In this document: positions 25,543 through 34,307 of the stretch, piece after piece
Layout: every line of letters starts with the position of its first letter
How positions within the stretch are numbered: the first letter of the stretch is position 1
Assembly (NCBI RefSeq): GCF_023370115.1
Contig: NZ_CP097160.1
Span: 1,674,001-1,738,000 of the forward strand
Direction of reading: 5' to 3'
DNA length: 64,000 bases
Source of the DNA: Gulosibacter sediminis
GTDB lineage: Bacteria; Actinomycetota; Actinomycetes; Actinomycetales; Microbacteriaceae
Notes under the pieces: model-generated
What the model saw: only the letters and a program-made list of their open reading frames with translations
Database searches by the model: none
Told to the model about the DNA's origin: nothing
Position numbers and translations under genes: made by a program

Positions 25543-26133
25543 TTAGAGGGACGCCAGGAGGTCTTCCATCTCCTGGATTTCTGCGGTCTGGGCGTCGATG
25601 ATCGTTTGTGCGAGTTCAACCGCATCCGGGTCGCTTCCCTCATCGACCTGGGTCTGTGCCATCTCGACAGCGCCTTCGTGATGGACGATCATCTGCTCCA
25701 AGAACAGCCGCGATGCCTCCGCCCCGCCGGCCGCTTCGAGGGCGGCCAGATCCTCCTCACTCATCATTCCGTCGCCGTGGTCCATCCCGTCCATCTCGTG
25801 TTCGTCGGGGCTGACACCCCAGTCATCGAGCCAGCCTTGGAGCTGTTCCATCTCGGGACCCTGGGCCGTCTTGATCGCCTCGGCCAGCGCCATCACCTCC
25901 GGGTCGACGTCGTCCTTGGCGAGGACGATGTCGCTCATCTCGATGGCCTGCTCGTGGTGGACGATCATCATTGATGCGAACGTCACGTCCGCGTCGTTGA
26001 CGTCTGCTGCTTGCTCGGATGAGCCGTGGTCCATGCCTGGCATCGAGTCGTCCTCGGTCCCGGCGGAGCAGCCAGCCAGTATCAGGGCAGCGGACAGGGC
26101 GAGCGCAGCGGTCGCCGCAGTACGAATATTCAT
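25543..26133 (-). CDS. DUF305 (CopM-like) copper-related lipoprotein
   Basis: A 196-residue lipoprotein: signal peptide ending in LILAGC (Cys about 22), then a region rich in Met, His and Asp (MPGMDHG, DGMDHGDGMM). Two copies of the DUF305 core are present, FASMMIVHHEQAIEMSDIV and FLEQMIVHHEGAVEMAQTQ. The His/Met pattern suggests extracytoplasmic copper or silver binding, as in cyanobacterial CopM. It sits between cueP and the DUF6153 gene on the same strand, which supports a copper role. Confidence 0.88.
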   Translation of the reverse strand: MNIRTAATAALALSAALILAGCSAGTEDDSMPGMDHGSSEQAADVNDADVTFASMMIVHHEQAIEMSDIVLAKDDVDPEVMALAEAIKTAQGPEMEQLQGWLDDWGVSPDEHEMDGMDHGDGMMSEEDLAALEAAGGAEASRLFLEQMIVHHEGAVEMAQTQVDEGSDPDAVELAQTIIDAQTAEIQEMEDLLASL

Positions 26134-26246
26134 CAGTGTTCTCCGGTATCAAGAGTCGCTTCAATGGCACGCGCACCTTGATGGCATCGCGTGAGTGCTG
26201 GTGGGGGAACCCGTGCGCGCTGGAACGCGCCGGGTTCACCGGCCCA

Positions 26247-26708
26247 TCACGTGCGACTGATGCAGAGAAAGTGCAAGGACGGTGCCCTGAGTAGCACCCG
26301 GTCGGTGAGTCGAACCGGGGGTTCTGCTCGTGGCTGGATGTGCATCCATCCGGGCAGGAGGCGAGGCGGCACCAGGACGAGCAGCACGAGCAACAGCGCA
26401 AGCACACACGCCATCGCCATCCCCATATGGTCACCCGCGCCGCAGTCCGCGCACGTACCCTCGTGATCTTTGGCCGTGTCACCGGAAACATGCTGGCCCA
26501 CTGCTGCACCGTGATGGGTCTCCCCGGTATCAGGGGCGGAAACCGAGATGGCTACGGGCGCTTGGGCGGCCGGAGTGCCATGCAGGTTCAGCGTATGCAT
26601 GGTCACCAGGCCGACAATGATCCCGACCGCGAGCAGACCGCCCAACAGGACGCGCCGGAGGATGCCCTTTGGGCCTCTCCCCGATCGCGTCACAGGCACG
26701 GACATCAT
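26247..26708 (-). CDS. DUF6153-like small membrane protein of the copper cluster
   Basis: A 153-residue protein with an N-terminal transmembrane helix (VLLGGLLAVGIIVGLVTMHT), an extracytoplasmic loop with a metal-binding look (THHGAAVGQH, CADCGAGDHMGMAMAC) and a second helix VLALLLVLLVLVPP, ending in a basic tail. The histidine/cysteine/methionine loop plus the neighbours point to copper handling. I recognise the pattern as DUF6153-like, but the function is unknown. Start may be either of the first two adjacent ATGs. Confidence 0.65.
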   Translation of the reverse strand: MMSVPVTRSGRGPKGILRRVLLGGLLAVGIIVGLVTMHTLNLHGTPAAQAPVAISVSAPDTGETHHGAAVGQHVSGDTAKDHEGTCADCGAGDHMGMAMACVLALLLVLLVLVPPRLLPGWMHIQPRAEPPVRLTDRVLLRAPSLHFLCISRT

Positions 26709-26917
26709 AGGCGCAGTCTACCAGCGGCTCCTTTGAGCGATCGCGAGTCGCCCCAGAAGCCCAATGTCACGCGCACGAGCATCACTGGACGGCGGTGCAG
26801 AACTGGATCAGAGCCCGCAATTCAGCCCGATGCGGACACCCACGGGCGACGCGACAGGCCGTATCGTCGCTCCGTCGTGACGTGCCCGGAAGGTGTCCTC
26901 GCGATCCACCTCATTGA

Positions 26918-28018
26918 TCAGCGGCGGACCGATGTCTGCTGATGCAGGTTCGGTATCCAGTCGTGGACGAGGCGGACGGTGTCGATCCCGGTGAGCGCAA
27001 CAGGGGTATCGCCGAGGTGATGGACGGTGAGCAGCGGGTCGGCGGAGACGATCCGGGTGCTGGTGCCGAGCGCGGGGTGACCGGCGCCGGTGAGGGTATG
27101 TCCGTGGATGCGTACGGAGAACGGTGAGGCCGGCAGGTAGCGACCGGGGTCATCGGCCAAGCCGAGGTCGTGCAGCAGCGCCCTCGCGGCGTGGGCACCC
27201 TGGGCGGTGGAGTCGTCCCAGTGGTCGATCCGATAAGAGCTGTGACCGGGATAATGGTGCACGGCGACGCCGCCAGCGGCGTAGATGCGCTGGCGCGGGG
27301 CGTGTAAGGCGCGCAAATGACCGTCGACGGGAATGCTCTCTGGCCCGGTCCAGGGAGCGGGAGCGGCGGGCAGAGTGCCGTGGGCGAGGATCGCCAGGTC
27401 GCCTTTTACCCGGGTGCCGTCGTCGAGGACGACGGTGATGCGATTGGCGTGGGTGCGGATCACGCGCGGCGTGCGTCCCAGGTAGGCGGCGTGCTGTGGC
27501 TGGTGGAGGTCGAGCAGGCGCCGCGCGGCGTCCTCACCGATGGCGTTGGCGCCGGGCACGAGCGAGCGGGTGATCAAGGCGACGAGTCCACCGCCGAGCA
27601 TCAGCACCCGTGCTGGACCCGTCGTTGCGAACAGATGACGCACACGGACGGCACCCTGGATCGAGTGCAGGGTTGTCAGTCGGCCCGCGCTGACGGCCTG
27701 GTCCCTTCCGACAATCGTCTCATCGAGGGCGCGCGGACGACTGCCCGTGGCGATGATGAGCGCGTCATAGGCTCTGGTATCGCCGGAGTCGAGGCGGACT
27801 TCCCGGGTTCGCGGGTCGATGCCGCGGACGGTATCGGCACACGTCTGGACGCCGGTCGCCGGCAGTGCGGTCTGGTCGGGTTCGAGCAGCCCGATGGCCA
27901 CGCCCTTGTTGACCAGCATCCGGTTGTGCGGTCGCCCGCCGCTACGGGCAAAGAGTTCGACCTCGATGTCGACATCGGAGGTGTGGAGGGTCTTCGCGGC
28001 GGAGGTTCCCAACACTTG
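26918..28018 (-). CDS. FAD/NAD(P)-dependent oxidoreductase, atypical N-terminus
   Basis: Pyridine-nucleotide-disulfide-oxidoreductase-like flavoprotein. Family blocks are IIATGSRPRALD (about 94-105), the second dinucleotide loop VLMLGGGLVALI (about 140) and a late AAGGVAVHH near the FAD. The usual first Rossmann loop is reduced: it begins VLGTSAAKTLHTSDVDIEVELF, with GTG as the likely start, so the first beta strand is nearly absent and the glycine pattern is weak. It could be a functional variant or a shortened gene. It lies 25 bp after merR on the same strand, so the MerR regulator probably controls it. It resembles NADH dehydrogenase-2 or ferredoxin reductase types; the substrate is unknown. 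Confidence 0.7.
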   Translation of the reverse strand, partial: QVLGTSAAKTLHTSDVDIEVELFARSGGRPHNRMLVNKGVAIGLLEPDQTALPATGVQTCADTVRGIDPRTREVRLDSGDTRAYDALIIATGSRPRALDETIVGRDQAVSAGRLTTLHSIQGAVRVRHLFATTGPARVLMLGGGLVALITRSLVPGANAIGEDAARRLLDLHQPQHAAYLGRTPRVIRTHANRITVVLDDGTRVKGDLAILAHGTLPAAPAPWTGPESIPVDGHLRALHAPRQRIYAAGGVAVHHYPGHSSYRIDHWDDSTAQGAHAARALLHDLGLADDPGRYLPASPFSVRIHGHTLTGAGHPALGTSTRIVSADPLLTVHHLGDTPVALTGIDTVRLVHDWIPNLHQQTSVRR

Positions 28019-28043
28019 GGCCGGGCCTGCATCTGCCGCAGGC

Positions 28044-28409
28044 TTATACGTCGCGGAGGCGCGCGATGAGTTCGTCGGCGGCGTCCAGTTGTTTCGCGAG
28101 TTTCTCGCGACGCTCCTCTGCGTCGGTCACGAACGTATCCAGCGCTGCGCGCGCGGCGCTGTCTGACGGATCATCCGCCAGTGCGTCAGCAGCGGCGAGG
28201 ACTTCGCCCATCTGGTCGAGGGAGAACCCGAGCGGCTTCATCCGGCGGATCAGGAGGAGCCGCTCGACGTCGGCGTCGGTGTAGAGGCGGAACCCGCCAC
28301 TGGTGCGGTCGCTCGGCGAGACGAGCCCGATCTCGTCGTAGTGGCGGAGGGTGCGCAGCGACAGGCTGGTGCGCTCAGCGACCTCGCCGATATGGATCGT
28401 TCCTGCCAT
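28044..28409 (-). CDS. MerR-family transcriptional regulator
   Basis: A 121-residue MerR regulator starting MAGTIHIGEVAERTSLSLRT; the longer upstream reading is rejected because GAGGAG lies about eight bases before this ATG. The winged helix is at about 4-70 (RHYDEIGLVSPSDR, GGFRLY), followed by the dimerisation helix. The C-terminal part lacks the CxxC metal loop of CueR, ZntR or MerR, so the signal is probably not a metal bound that way. It is divergent from the SulP transporter; the intergenic region has a 19-bp-spacer promoter typical of MerR activation. Confidence 0.88.
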   Translation of the reverse strand: MAGTIHIGEVAERTSLSLRTLRHYDEIGLVSPSDRTSGGFRLYTDADVERLLLIRRMKPLGFSLDQMGEVLAAADALADDPSDSAARAALDTFVTDAEERREKLAKQLDAADELIARLRDV

Positions 28410-28430
28410 CGGGTACTCCTCTGCCTCGAT

Positions 28431-28466
28431 TTGGCACCCAACCCTCACGCAACGGTAGAGTTGGGT
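28431..28466 (+). promoter_or_regulatory. MerR-type promoter (19-bp spacer) upstream of the SulP gene
   Basis: TTGGCA at 28431-28436 and TAGAGT at 28456-28461 are separated by 19 bases, the stretched spacing that MerR proteins correct by twisting DNA. An inverted repeat ACCCAAC (28436-28442) and GTTGGGT (28460-28466) is centred in this spacer. The arrangement predicts MerR-dependent activation of the SulP gene, which starts about 60 bases downstream. Confidence 0.7.
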
Positions 28467-28527
28467 TTGGCGGGCTCCGACCTCGACCGCCGTCGCCCTA
28501 TTTTCCCGCACCTCTCTGGGAGGCAGA

Positions 28528-30033
28528 ATGAGCGCGCCCGCACGCGACAAGGAACGCTACTGGCCTCGGCCGACCGTGATGGATGTGTTCCGTTCGCCGA
28601 AGCTGTTGACGAAGGAAGTCCTCGCGGGTATGGTGGTCGGCCTCGCGCTCATCCCGGAGGCCATCGCGTTCGCGATCGCCGCAGGCGTGCCGGCCGAGGT
28701 GGGCTTGTTCTCCTCGATCGTGATGGCAATCTCGATCGCGTTCCTCGGTGGGCGGCCCGCGATGATTACCGCGGCGACCGCAGCGATCGCGCTCGTCATC
28801 CGGCCGGTCGCCGACGAGTACGGCCTCGACTACCTCATCGCGACCGTGATCCTCGGCGGCATCTTCCAGATCGTTCTCGGCCTGCTCGGTGTCGGCAAGC
28901 TCATGCGGTTCATCCCGCGCAGCGTGATGGTCGGGTTCGTCAACGCCCTCGCGATCCTCATCGCTGTCGCCCAATTGGAGCATTTCACCGGCGCGGCCTG
29001 GCTGATGTACCCGATGATCATCGTCAGCATCCTGATCCTATGGCTCTTCCCGAAGCTCACGAAGGCTGTGCCCGCGCCTCTGGTGGTCGTGATCGTGATG
29101 ACCCTCGCGGTGTGGCTGCTGAACCTCGATGTGAAGACCGTCGGCGGTCTCGGCGAACTGCCCGGCGGCCCGCCGATGCCGTTCTTCCCCGATGTACCGC
29201 TCACCTTCGAGACACTGCAAATCATTGCCCCGTATGCCCTCGGCATGGCCGCGGTGGGGCTCATGGAGTCACTGATGACCGCGAAGCTCGTGGACGACAT
29301 CACCGACACGCACTCGAACAAGACCCGCGAGGCGATGGGGCAAGGCGGCGCGAACATCCTCTCTGGCCTCTTCGGTGGCATGGGTGGCTGCGCGATGATC
29401 GGGCAGACCATGATCAACGTGCGCGCCTCCGGCGCCCGCACCCGCGTCTCCACGTTCGCCGCCGGCGTGTTCCTCCTGATCCTGGTGTGGTTCCTCGGCC
29501 CGATAATGAACCTGATCCCCATCGGGGCGCTGGTGGCGATCATGTTCATGGTCGCGTTCCTCACCTTCGACTGGCACTCCATCGCACCCTCCACGCTGAA
29601 GCGGATGCCCAAGAGCGAGACGATCGTGATGCTCGTCACCGTCATCCCGGTGCTCATCACCCACAACCTCTCCGTCGGGGTCATCATCGGCGTGTTCGTC
29701 GCCGCGATCCTGTTCGTGCGCCGCGTCGCCCACTTCACCACCGTCACCCGCACCTTCAGCGCTAACGAAGACACGGCGCACTATGAGGTCGATGGCGAGC
29801 TGTTCTTCGCGTCCTCGAACGACCTGACCACCCAGTTCGAGTACGCCGACGACCCGAAGCGTGTCGTGATCGACATGTCGAAGTCGCACGTGTGGGACGC
29901 CTCGACCGTCGCAGCGCTCGATGGAATCGAGCAGAAGTACCGCGAACACGACATCGAGGTCGAGATCATCGGCTTGAATGAGGCGAGCGGAACCTTCCAC
30001 GCACGATTGAGCGGGAACCTGCCCTCACACTGA
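28528..30033 (+). CDS. SulP-family anion transporter with STAS domain
   Basis: A 501-residue SulP/SLC26-type permease. The transmembrane domain (about 20-400) begins with KLLTKEVLAGMVVGLALIPE and contains GVPAEVGLFSSIVMAISIAF and LGGRPAMITAATAAIALV, classic SulP text. A C-terminal STAS domain (about 410-500; DGELFFASSNDLTTQFEY, VVIDMSKSHVWDASTVAAL) follows. Substrates in the family include sulfate, bicarbonate and other oxyanions. GGGAGG lies just before the ATG. The divergent MerR gene and the ars/chr genes next door suggest a role in oxyanion stress, for example sulfate supply against chromate or arsenate, but this is inference. Confidence 0.92.
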   Translation: MSAPARDKERYWPRPTVMDVFRSPKLLTKEVLAGMVVGLALIPEAIAFAIAAGVPAEVGLFSSIVMAISIAFLGGRPAMITAATAAIALVIRPVADEYGLDYLIATVILGGIFQIVLGLLGVGKLMRFIPRSVMVGFVNALAILIAVAQLEHFTGAAWLMYPMIIVSILILWLFPKLTKAVPAPLVVVIVMTLAVWLLNLDVKTVGGLGELPGGPPMPFFPDVPLTFETLQIIAPYALGMAAVGLMESLMTAKLVDDITDTHSNKTREAMGQGGANILSGLFGGMGGCAMIGQTMINVRASGARTRVSTFAAGVFLLILVWFLGPIMNLIPIGALVAIMFMVAFLTFDWHSIAPSTLKRMPKSETIVMLVTVIPVLITHNLSVGVIIGVFVAAILFVRRVAHFTTVTRTFSANEDTAHYEVDGELFFASSNDLTTQFEYADDPKRVVIDMSKSHVWDASTVAALDGIEQKYREHDIEVEIIGLNEASGTFHARLSGNLPSH

Positions 30034-30125
30034 CCCGACTGCGTGCTCGGCTCATGCAAGGCTCATCGGCCGTCCGCCGCGCTGGACGGGAGGGCCAGCG
30101 ACTACTCCTGCCCTCCCGTTCAGAG

Positions 30126-30545
30126 TTACGACATCGCGGCGCTGAGCTCGCTGGCGACGCGCAGGACGCGTTCGGCGATCTGATCCCGGATCGCCCGCGT
30201 GCGGTCGCCGCCGCCGACGTCGGATGCAGCCTGGTCTTCGAAGGTCCAGGTCTCGATCGTTCCGGCCATGCCGTCGACCGGGGCGACCTTCGCCTCGTCG
30301 CCGAGCACGATGACCCGATCCACGCTGCGGAGGATCTCGGGATCGATGGGCTTCGGATACTCGCCCTCCATCGACGCACCGACCTCGACGATCGCTTCCT
30401 CGGCGAGGGCACTAAGCGTATCGCCCGGCGCAGTACCGGCCGAATAGACGGTGATGGCGTCGCCGGCGTGCTGCCGCATGAGCGCGGCGGCCATCTGCGA
30501 TTTGTCGCCGTTCTTCTTGCAGACGAACAGCACCGACGCGCTCAT
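30126..30545 (-). CDS. LMW-phosphatase-type arsenate reductase-like protein (Cx5K variant)
   Basis: A 139-residue member of the low-molecular-weight phosphatase/ArsC fold, last gene of the arsenic operon. The P-loop reads VCKKNGDKSQMAAALM, so the catalytic Cys (C9) is kept but the usual Arg of C-x5-R is Lys (K15). The tail has SVDRVIVLGDEAKVAPVDG and ends without the extra resolving cysteines of thioredoxin-coupled ArsC. It may be a mycothiol-type or altered reductase. It overlaps the preceding arsC by 4 bp. Confidence 0.8.
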   Translation of the reverse strand: MSASVLFVCKKNGDKSQMAAALMRQHAGDAITVYSAGTAPGDTLSALAEEAIVEVGASMEGEYPKPIDPEILRSVDRVIVLGDEAKVAPVDGMAGTIETWTFEDQAASDVGGGDRTRAIRDQIAERVLRVASELSAAMS

Positions 30546-30964
30546 GCGCTGGCCGCCTCGGTGCTCGCGGGCTCGAGGGAGGCGATGAGTTCCTGGATGC
30601 GGCGTTTGATGTCGTCGCGGATCGGACGGACAGCGTCGATGCCCTGGCCCGCGGGGTCATCGAGCTTCCAATCCTCGTAGCGCTTGCCGGGGAAGAACGG
30701 GCAGGCGTCGCCGCAGCCCATCGTGATGACGACATCGGAGTCCTGCACGGCGTCGGTGGTGAGGATCTTCGGGGCCTCGCCGCGGATGTCGATGCCCTCT
30801 TCGAGCATCGCCTCGACGGCGACGGGATTGATTTGGTCCGCGGGGATCGAGCCTGCCGAACGGACCTCGATGCGGTCGCCCGTGAGGTGGCGGAGGTAGC
30901 CTGCGGCCATCTGGGAACGGCCGGCGTTGTGGACGCAGACGAACAGGACGGTGGGAGTAGACAT
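30542..30964 (-). CDS. arsC: Arsenate reductase ArsC (thioredoxin/LMW-phosphatase type)
   Basis: A 140-residue arsenate reductase converting As(V) to As(III) for export by Acr3. P-loop VLFVCVHNAGRSQMAAGYL with catalytic C10 and R16. The segment ITMGCGDACPFFPGKRYEDW supplies the resolving cysteines found in thioredoxin-dependent ArsC. trxA and trxB in the same operon fit this coupling. It is followed, with a 4-bp overlap, by a variant paralogue. Confidence 0.92.
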   Translation of the reverse strand: MSTPTVLFVCVHNAGRSQMAAGYLRHLTGDRIEVRSAGSIPADQINPVAVEAMLEEGIDIRGEAPKILTTDAVQDSDVVITMGCGDACPFFPGKRYEDWKLDDPAGQGIDAVRPIRDDIKRRIQELIASLEPASTEAASA

Positions 30965-30991
30965 GAGGGTTCTCGTTTCCGATTGGGTCGG

Positions 30992-32206
30992 TCAGGTGAG
31001 GGTGGTGGCGAGGATGCCGCCTGCGGCTCCGATGATCACGACGATCCAGGGCGGGAGCTTCCACGCGACGAGCAGCACGAAGCAGACCAGCGCGAGTGCG
31101 AAGGCGGGCGGGGTGAGGATCGCGGTGGTGAACACGGGTGTGTAGAGGGCGGCGGCGAGGATGCCGACGACGGCCGCGTTCGCGCCCCGCATGATGGCCT
31201 GCACCCGCTCGTGGTGCTGCAGGCGGTTCCAGAACGGCAGCACGCCGATGAGGAGGAGGAAGCCGGGCAGGAAGATCCCGGCCAGCGCGATGCCCGCCCC
31301 CGCCGCCCCGCCCGGGCCGACGTCAGCGGCGCCGCCGAGGAAAGCGGCGAGGGTGAACAGCGGGCCGGGCACGGCCTGGGCTGCACCGTATCCGGCGAGG
31401 AAGTCCGCGTTCGTGACCCAGCCGGGATCGACGACGCCGGATTGCAGGAGCGGGAGCACGACGTGCCCGCCGCCGAATACGAGCGCTCCGGCCCGCGCGA
31501 ACGCATCGAACAGGGCGATGCTGTCGTTGCCGGTGACGGCGGCGAGGATCGGCATCCCGGCCAGGATTGCGACGAACAGGGTGAGCGCGGCGATCCCCGC
31601 GGCCCGGGTCACCGGGAACCGCACCGCTGTCGCCGTGTTCGCGGCGGGTGCGCGGCAGACGAAGTATCCGGCGATCCCGCCGAGGACGATCGCCATGATT
31701 TGGCCGAGCGATCCGGCCAGCAGCAGCACGGCGAGGGCTGCGACGGCTGCGATCGCGGCGCGCTGCCGGTCCGGGGTGAGTGTCTTCGCCATGCCGAGGA
31801 CGGCCTGCGCGACGATCGCGACCGCCACGATCTTCAGCCCGGCGAGGATGCCTTCCCCGATGGTGCCGGTGAACAGGGCGGCGCCGGAGGCGAAGGCGAG
31901 CATGAGGGCCGCGGACGGGAGCGTGAAGGCGATGAATGCGGCCAGCGCGCCCCGGTATCCGGCGCGGTGCAGGCCGATGCCGAACCCGACCTGGCTCGAG
32001 GCCGGGCCGGGAAGGAACTGGCACAGCGCGACCAGGTCGGCGTAGGCGCGGTCGTCCATCCAGCGTCGGCGTTCCACGATCTCGGTGCGGAAGTAGCCCA
32101 GGTGCGCGATCGGCCCGCCGAACGAGGTCACCCCGAGGCGCAGGAATACCCGGAACACTTCCCACGCCGACCCGCGCACCGGCGTACGTCGCGTCTCGCT
32201 TGTCAT
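30992..32206 (-). CDS. chrA: Chromate transporter ChrA (two-domain CHR family)
   Basis: A 404-residue integral membrane protein of the CHR family with two homologous halves. The N-terminal landmark is RLGVTSFGGPIAHLGYF and CQFLPGPASSQVGFGIGLHR; the second half repeats it as AFARAGALVFGGGHVVLPLL and AAQAVPGPLFTLAAFLGG. ChrA exports chromate, probably by exchange with protons. The gene overlaps the end of the arsR-arsC fusion by 4 bp, so it belongs to the arsenic operon, giving combined As/Cr resistance. Confidence 0.93.
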   Translation of the reverse strand: MTSETRRTPVRGSAWEVFRVFLRLGVTSFGGPIAHLGYFRTEIVERRRWMDDRAYADLVALCQFLPGPASSQVGFGIGLHRAGYRGALAAFIAFTLPSAALMLAFASGAALFTGTIGEGILAGLKIVAVAIVAQAVLGMAKTLTPDRQRAAIAAVAALAVLLLAGSLGQIMAIVLGGIAGYFVCRAPAANTATAVRFPVTRAAGIAALTLFVAILAGMPILAAVTGNDSIALFDAFARAGALVFGGGHVVLPLLQSGVVDPGWVTNADFLAGYGAAQAVPGPLFTLAAFLGGAADVGPGGAAGAGIALAGIFLPGFLLLIGVLPFWNRLQHHERVQAIMRGANAAVVGILAAALYTPVFTTAILTPPAFALALVCFVLLVAWKLPPWIVVIIGAAGGILATTLT

Positions 32207-33207
32207 GCGACGTCACCGTCGACGGGAACGCACAGCTCGGCGAGCAGGCCACGGACGCGGGCCTCGATGTCAGCGGCGATCGCCGCAACGCCGTCTTCGG
32301 AGGCGAGGGCGGGGTCACCGACAGCCCAATCTTCGTAGCGGACGCCGGGGATGATCGGGCACACGTCCCCGCAGCCCATCGTGACCACGACGTCCGCGGC
32401 GCGGACGGCGTCGTCGGTGAGCGGCTTCGGGAACGCGGCCGCGGCGTCCTGCTCGCCTTCGATGTCGGCGAGGATCGAGCGCACGTGCGGGTGCACCTCG
32501 GCCGCTGGCGTCGACCCGGCCGACCGGGCAACAACCGCACCGCCGGAGAGCTGATTGACGAGGGCGGCGGCGAGCTGAGAACGGCCCGCGTTTGCGACGC
32601 ATACGAACAGCACCTGCGGCATCCCCGTTTCGCGATCCTGTGTGAGGTCGGCGAGACGCTGACGGGCGAAACGTTCGGTGAGCGGGATCATATGCTGGGT
32701 GAGCTTCGCCGAGCGGACGAGACCCGCGAACGACTCGCGCACGATCGTGACGACGAGGTTGCGGTTCAGGTGCGTCATCTCGTCGGCGAGCTCGGCGGCG
32801 AGGTGCTCGACCTTCGCGTCGAGGGCGGCCAGTGCCGTCGCGCGGTCTTCCTGCTCGGCCTGCGCGTCGGCGATCGCGGCGGGCGCGAACGCGTCCAGCA
32901 GCGCGGTCACGGCCTGCTTCCGCGCCGGCAGGATGCTGTAGTACACCCAGGTGCCGCGTCGCTCGGAGGCCAGCAGCCCGGTGTCCTTGAGCTTCTTCAA
33001 GTGATGCGAGACGGTGGGCTGGGAGACGTCGGCGAGCTCGGCGAGGTCGCACACGCAGGCCTCGCCGCGCGGGTCCGTCGCGATCGCCGACAGCATCCGC
33101 AGCCGGAACGGATCGGCCAGCGCCTTGAGCGTTGAAGCGACAGCATCGGCGGCGTCTTCGCCGATGACGTGCGTCGGGGTCGGTGTGCAGAGCTCGGTGG
33201 TGGTCAT
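32203..33207 (-). CDS. ArsR-ArsC fusion: arsenic repressor joined to arsenate reductase
   Basis: A 334-residue two-in-one protein. Residues about 20-105 form an ArsR winged helix (STLKALADPFRLRMLSAI, DVSQPTVSHHLKKLKDTGLL) with the As(III)-binding CVC at 51-53. About 120-195 is a helical linker like the three-helix bundle often placed before ArsC. The C-terminal 135 residues are an ArsC domain with VLFVCVANAGRSQLAAALVN and TMGCGDVCPIIPGVRYEDW. The fusion could tie repression and reduction to one molecule. The ATG giving MTTTELCTPTPTH overlaps the acr3 stop (ATGA). It probably controls the whole trxB-to-arsC operon. Confidence 0.9.
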   Translation of the reverse strand: MTTTELCTPTPTHVIGEDAADAVASTLKALADPFRLRMLSAIATDPRGEACVCDLAELADVSQPTVSHHLKKLKDTGLLASERRGTWVYYSILPARKQAVTALLDAFAPAAIADAQAEQEDRATALAALDAKVEHLAAELADEMTHLNRNLVVTIVRESFAGLVRSAKLTQHMIPLTERFARQRLADLTQDRETGMPQVLFVCVANAGRSQLAAALVNQLSGGAVVARSAGSTPAAEVHPHVRSILADIEGEQDAAAAFPKPLTDDAVRAADVVVTMGCGDVCPIIPGVRYEDWAVGDPALASEDGVAAIAADIEARVRGLLAELCVPVDGDVA

Positions 33208-34307
33208 GATGCCCTCGATTTGGCGACGGCGGGAACCGCGTACGGGTCGGTGTGGAACCACGTGCGGGCGGCCCAGAGCGAGACATAGACCAGACCCACG
33301 AGCACGGGCACCTCAATGAGCGGGCCGACGACGCCTGCGAGGGCCTGGCCGCTGGTCGCGCCGAAGGTGCCGATCGCGACGGCGATGGCGAGCTCGAAGT
33401 TGTTGCCTGCCGCCGTGAACGCGAGGGTCGTCGAGCGGGCGTAGTTGAGGCCGATGCCCTTCCCGAGCAGGAGGCCTGCGAACCACATGATCGCGAAGTA
33501 CGCCAACAGCGGCAGCGCGATCCGGGCGACGTCCCACGGCTGCGACGTGATCGCCTCACCCTGCAGCGCGAATAGCAGCACGATCGTGAACAGGAGGCCG
33601 TAGAGCGCGAACGGGCCGATAAAGGGGATGAACTTCGCCTCGTACCAGTCGCGGCCCTTCGCCTTCTCACCGAAGAAGCGAGTGAGGAACCCAGCCGCGA
33701 GCGGGACGCCAAGGAATACGAGCACGTTCATCGCGATCTGCCCGATCGAGACATCCAGGCCTTGGGAGTCGAGGCCGAGCCAGCCCGGCAGCACGGTGAG
33801 GTAGAACCAGCCGAGCAGCGAGAACGCGACGACCTGGAACACGGAGTTGATGAACACCAGCACCGCGGTCGCTTCACGGTCGCCGCAAGCGAGGTCGTTC
33901 CAGATCACCACCATCGCGATGCAACGCGCGAGCCCCACGATGATGAGACCGGTGCGGTACTCGGGCAGATCGGGCAGGAAGAGCCACGCGAGGGCGAACA
34001 TCACGGCAGGCCCTGCGATCCAGTTCAGGATCAGCGATGAGACGAGGAGCTTTTTGTCTCCCGTGACAGCGGCGACCTTGTCGTAGCGGACCTTCGCCAG
34101 CACCGGATACATCATCACCAGCAGTCCGAGACCGATCGGCACCGAGATACCACCGACCTCCATATGCGCGAGCAGGTCGGACAACGCGGGGATGAAGCGG
34201 CCGAGGAGGAGGCCCGCGACCATGGCGAGCCCGATCCACAGCGGCAGCCACCGGTCAAGGGTGGACAGCTTCGCCGGCATCGCGCGGGTCTGGGTTGCGG
34301 TGCTCAT
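33204..34307 (-). CDS. acr3: Acr3-family arsenite exporter
   Basis: A 367-residue membrane protein with about ten hydrophobic segments, the arsenite efflux carrier of the operon. Family text includes LDRWLPLWIGLAMVAGLLLG, GLGLLVMMYPVLAKVRYDK and VIWNDLACGDREATAVLVF, the latter containing the conserved cysteine of the arsenite path. The C-terminal part has LAFTAAGNNFELAIAVAIGT. Start and stop overlap trxA and the arsR-arsC fusion by 4 bp each. Confidence 0.95.
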   Translation of the reverse strand: MSTATQTRAMPAKLSTLDRWLPLWIGLAMVAGLLLGRFIPALSDLLAHMEVGGISVPIGLGLLVMMYPVLAKVRYDKVAAVTGDKKLLVSSLILNWIAGPAVMFALAWLFLPDLPEYRTGLIIVGLARCIAMVVIWNDLACGDREATAVLVFINSVFQVVAFSLLGWFYLTVLPGWLGLDSQGLDVSIGQIAMNVLVFLGVPLAAGFLTRFFGEKAKGRDWYEAKFIPFIGPFALYGLLFTIVLLFALQGEAITSQPWDVARIALPLLAYFAIMWFAGLLLGKGIGLNYARSTTLAFTAAGNNFELAIAVAIGTFGATSGQALAGVVGPLIEVPVLVGLVYVSLWAARTWFHTDPYAVPAVAKSRAS

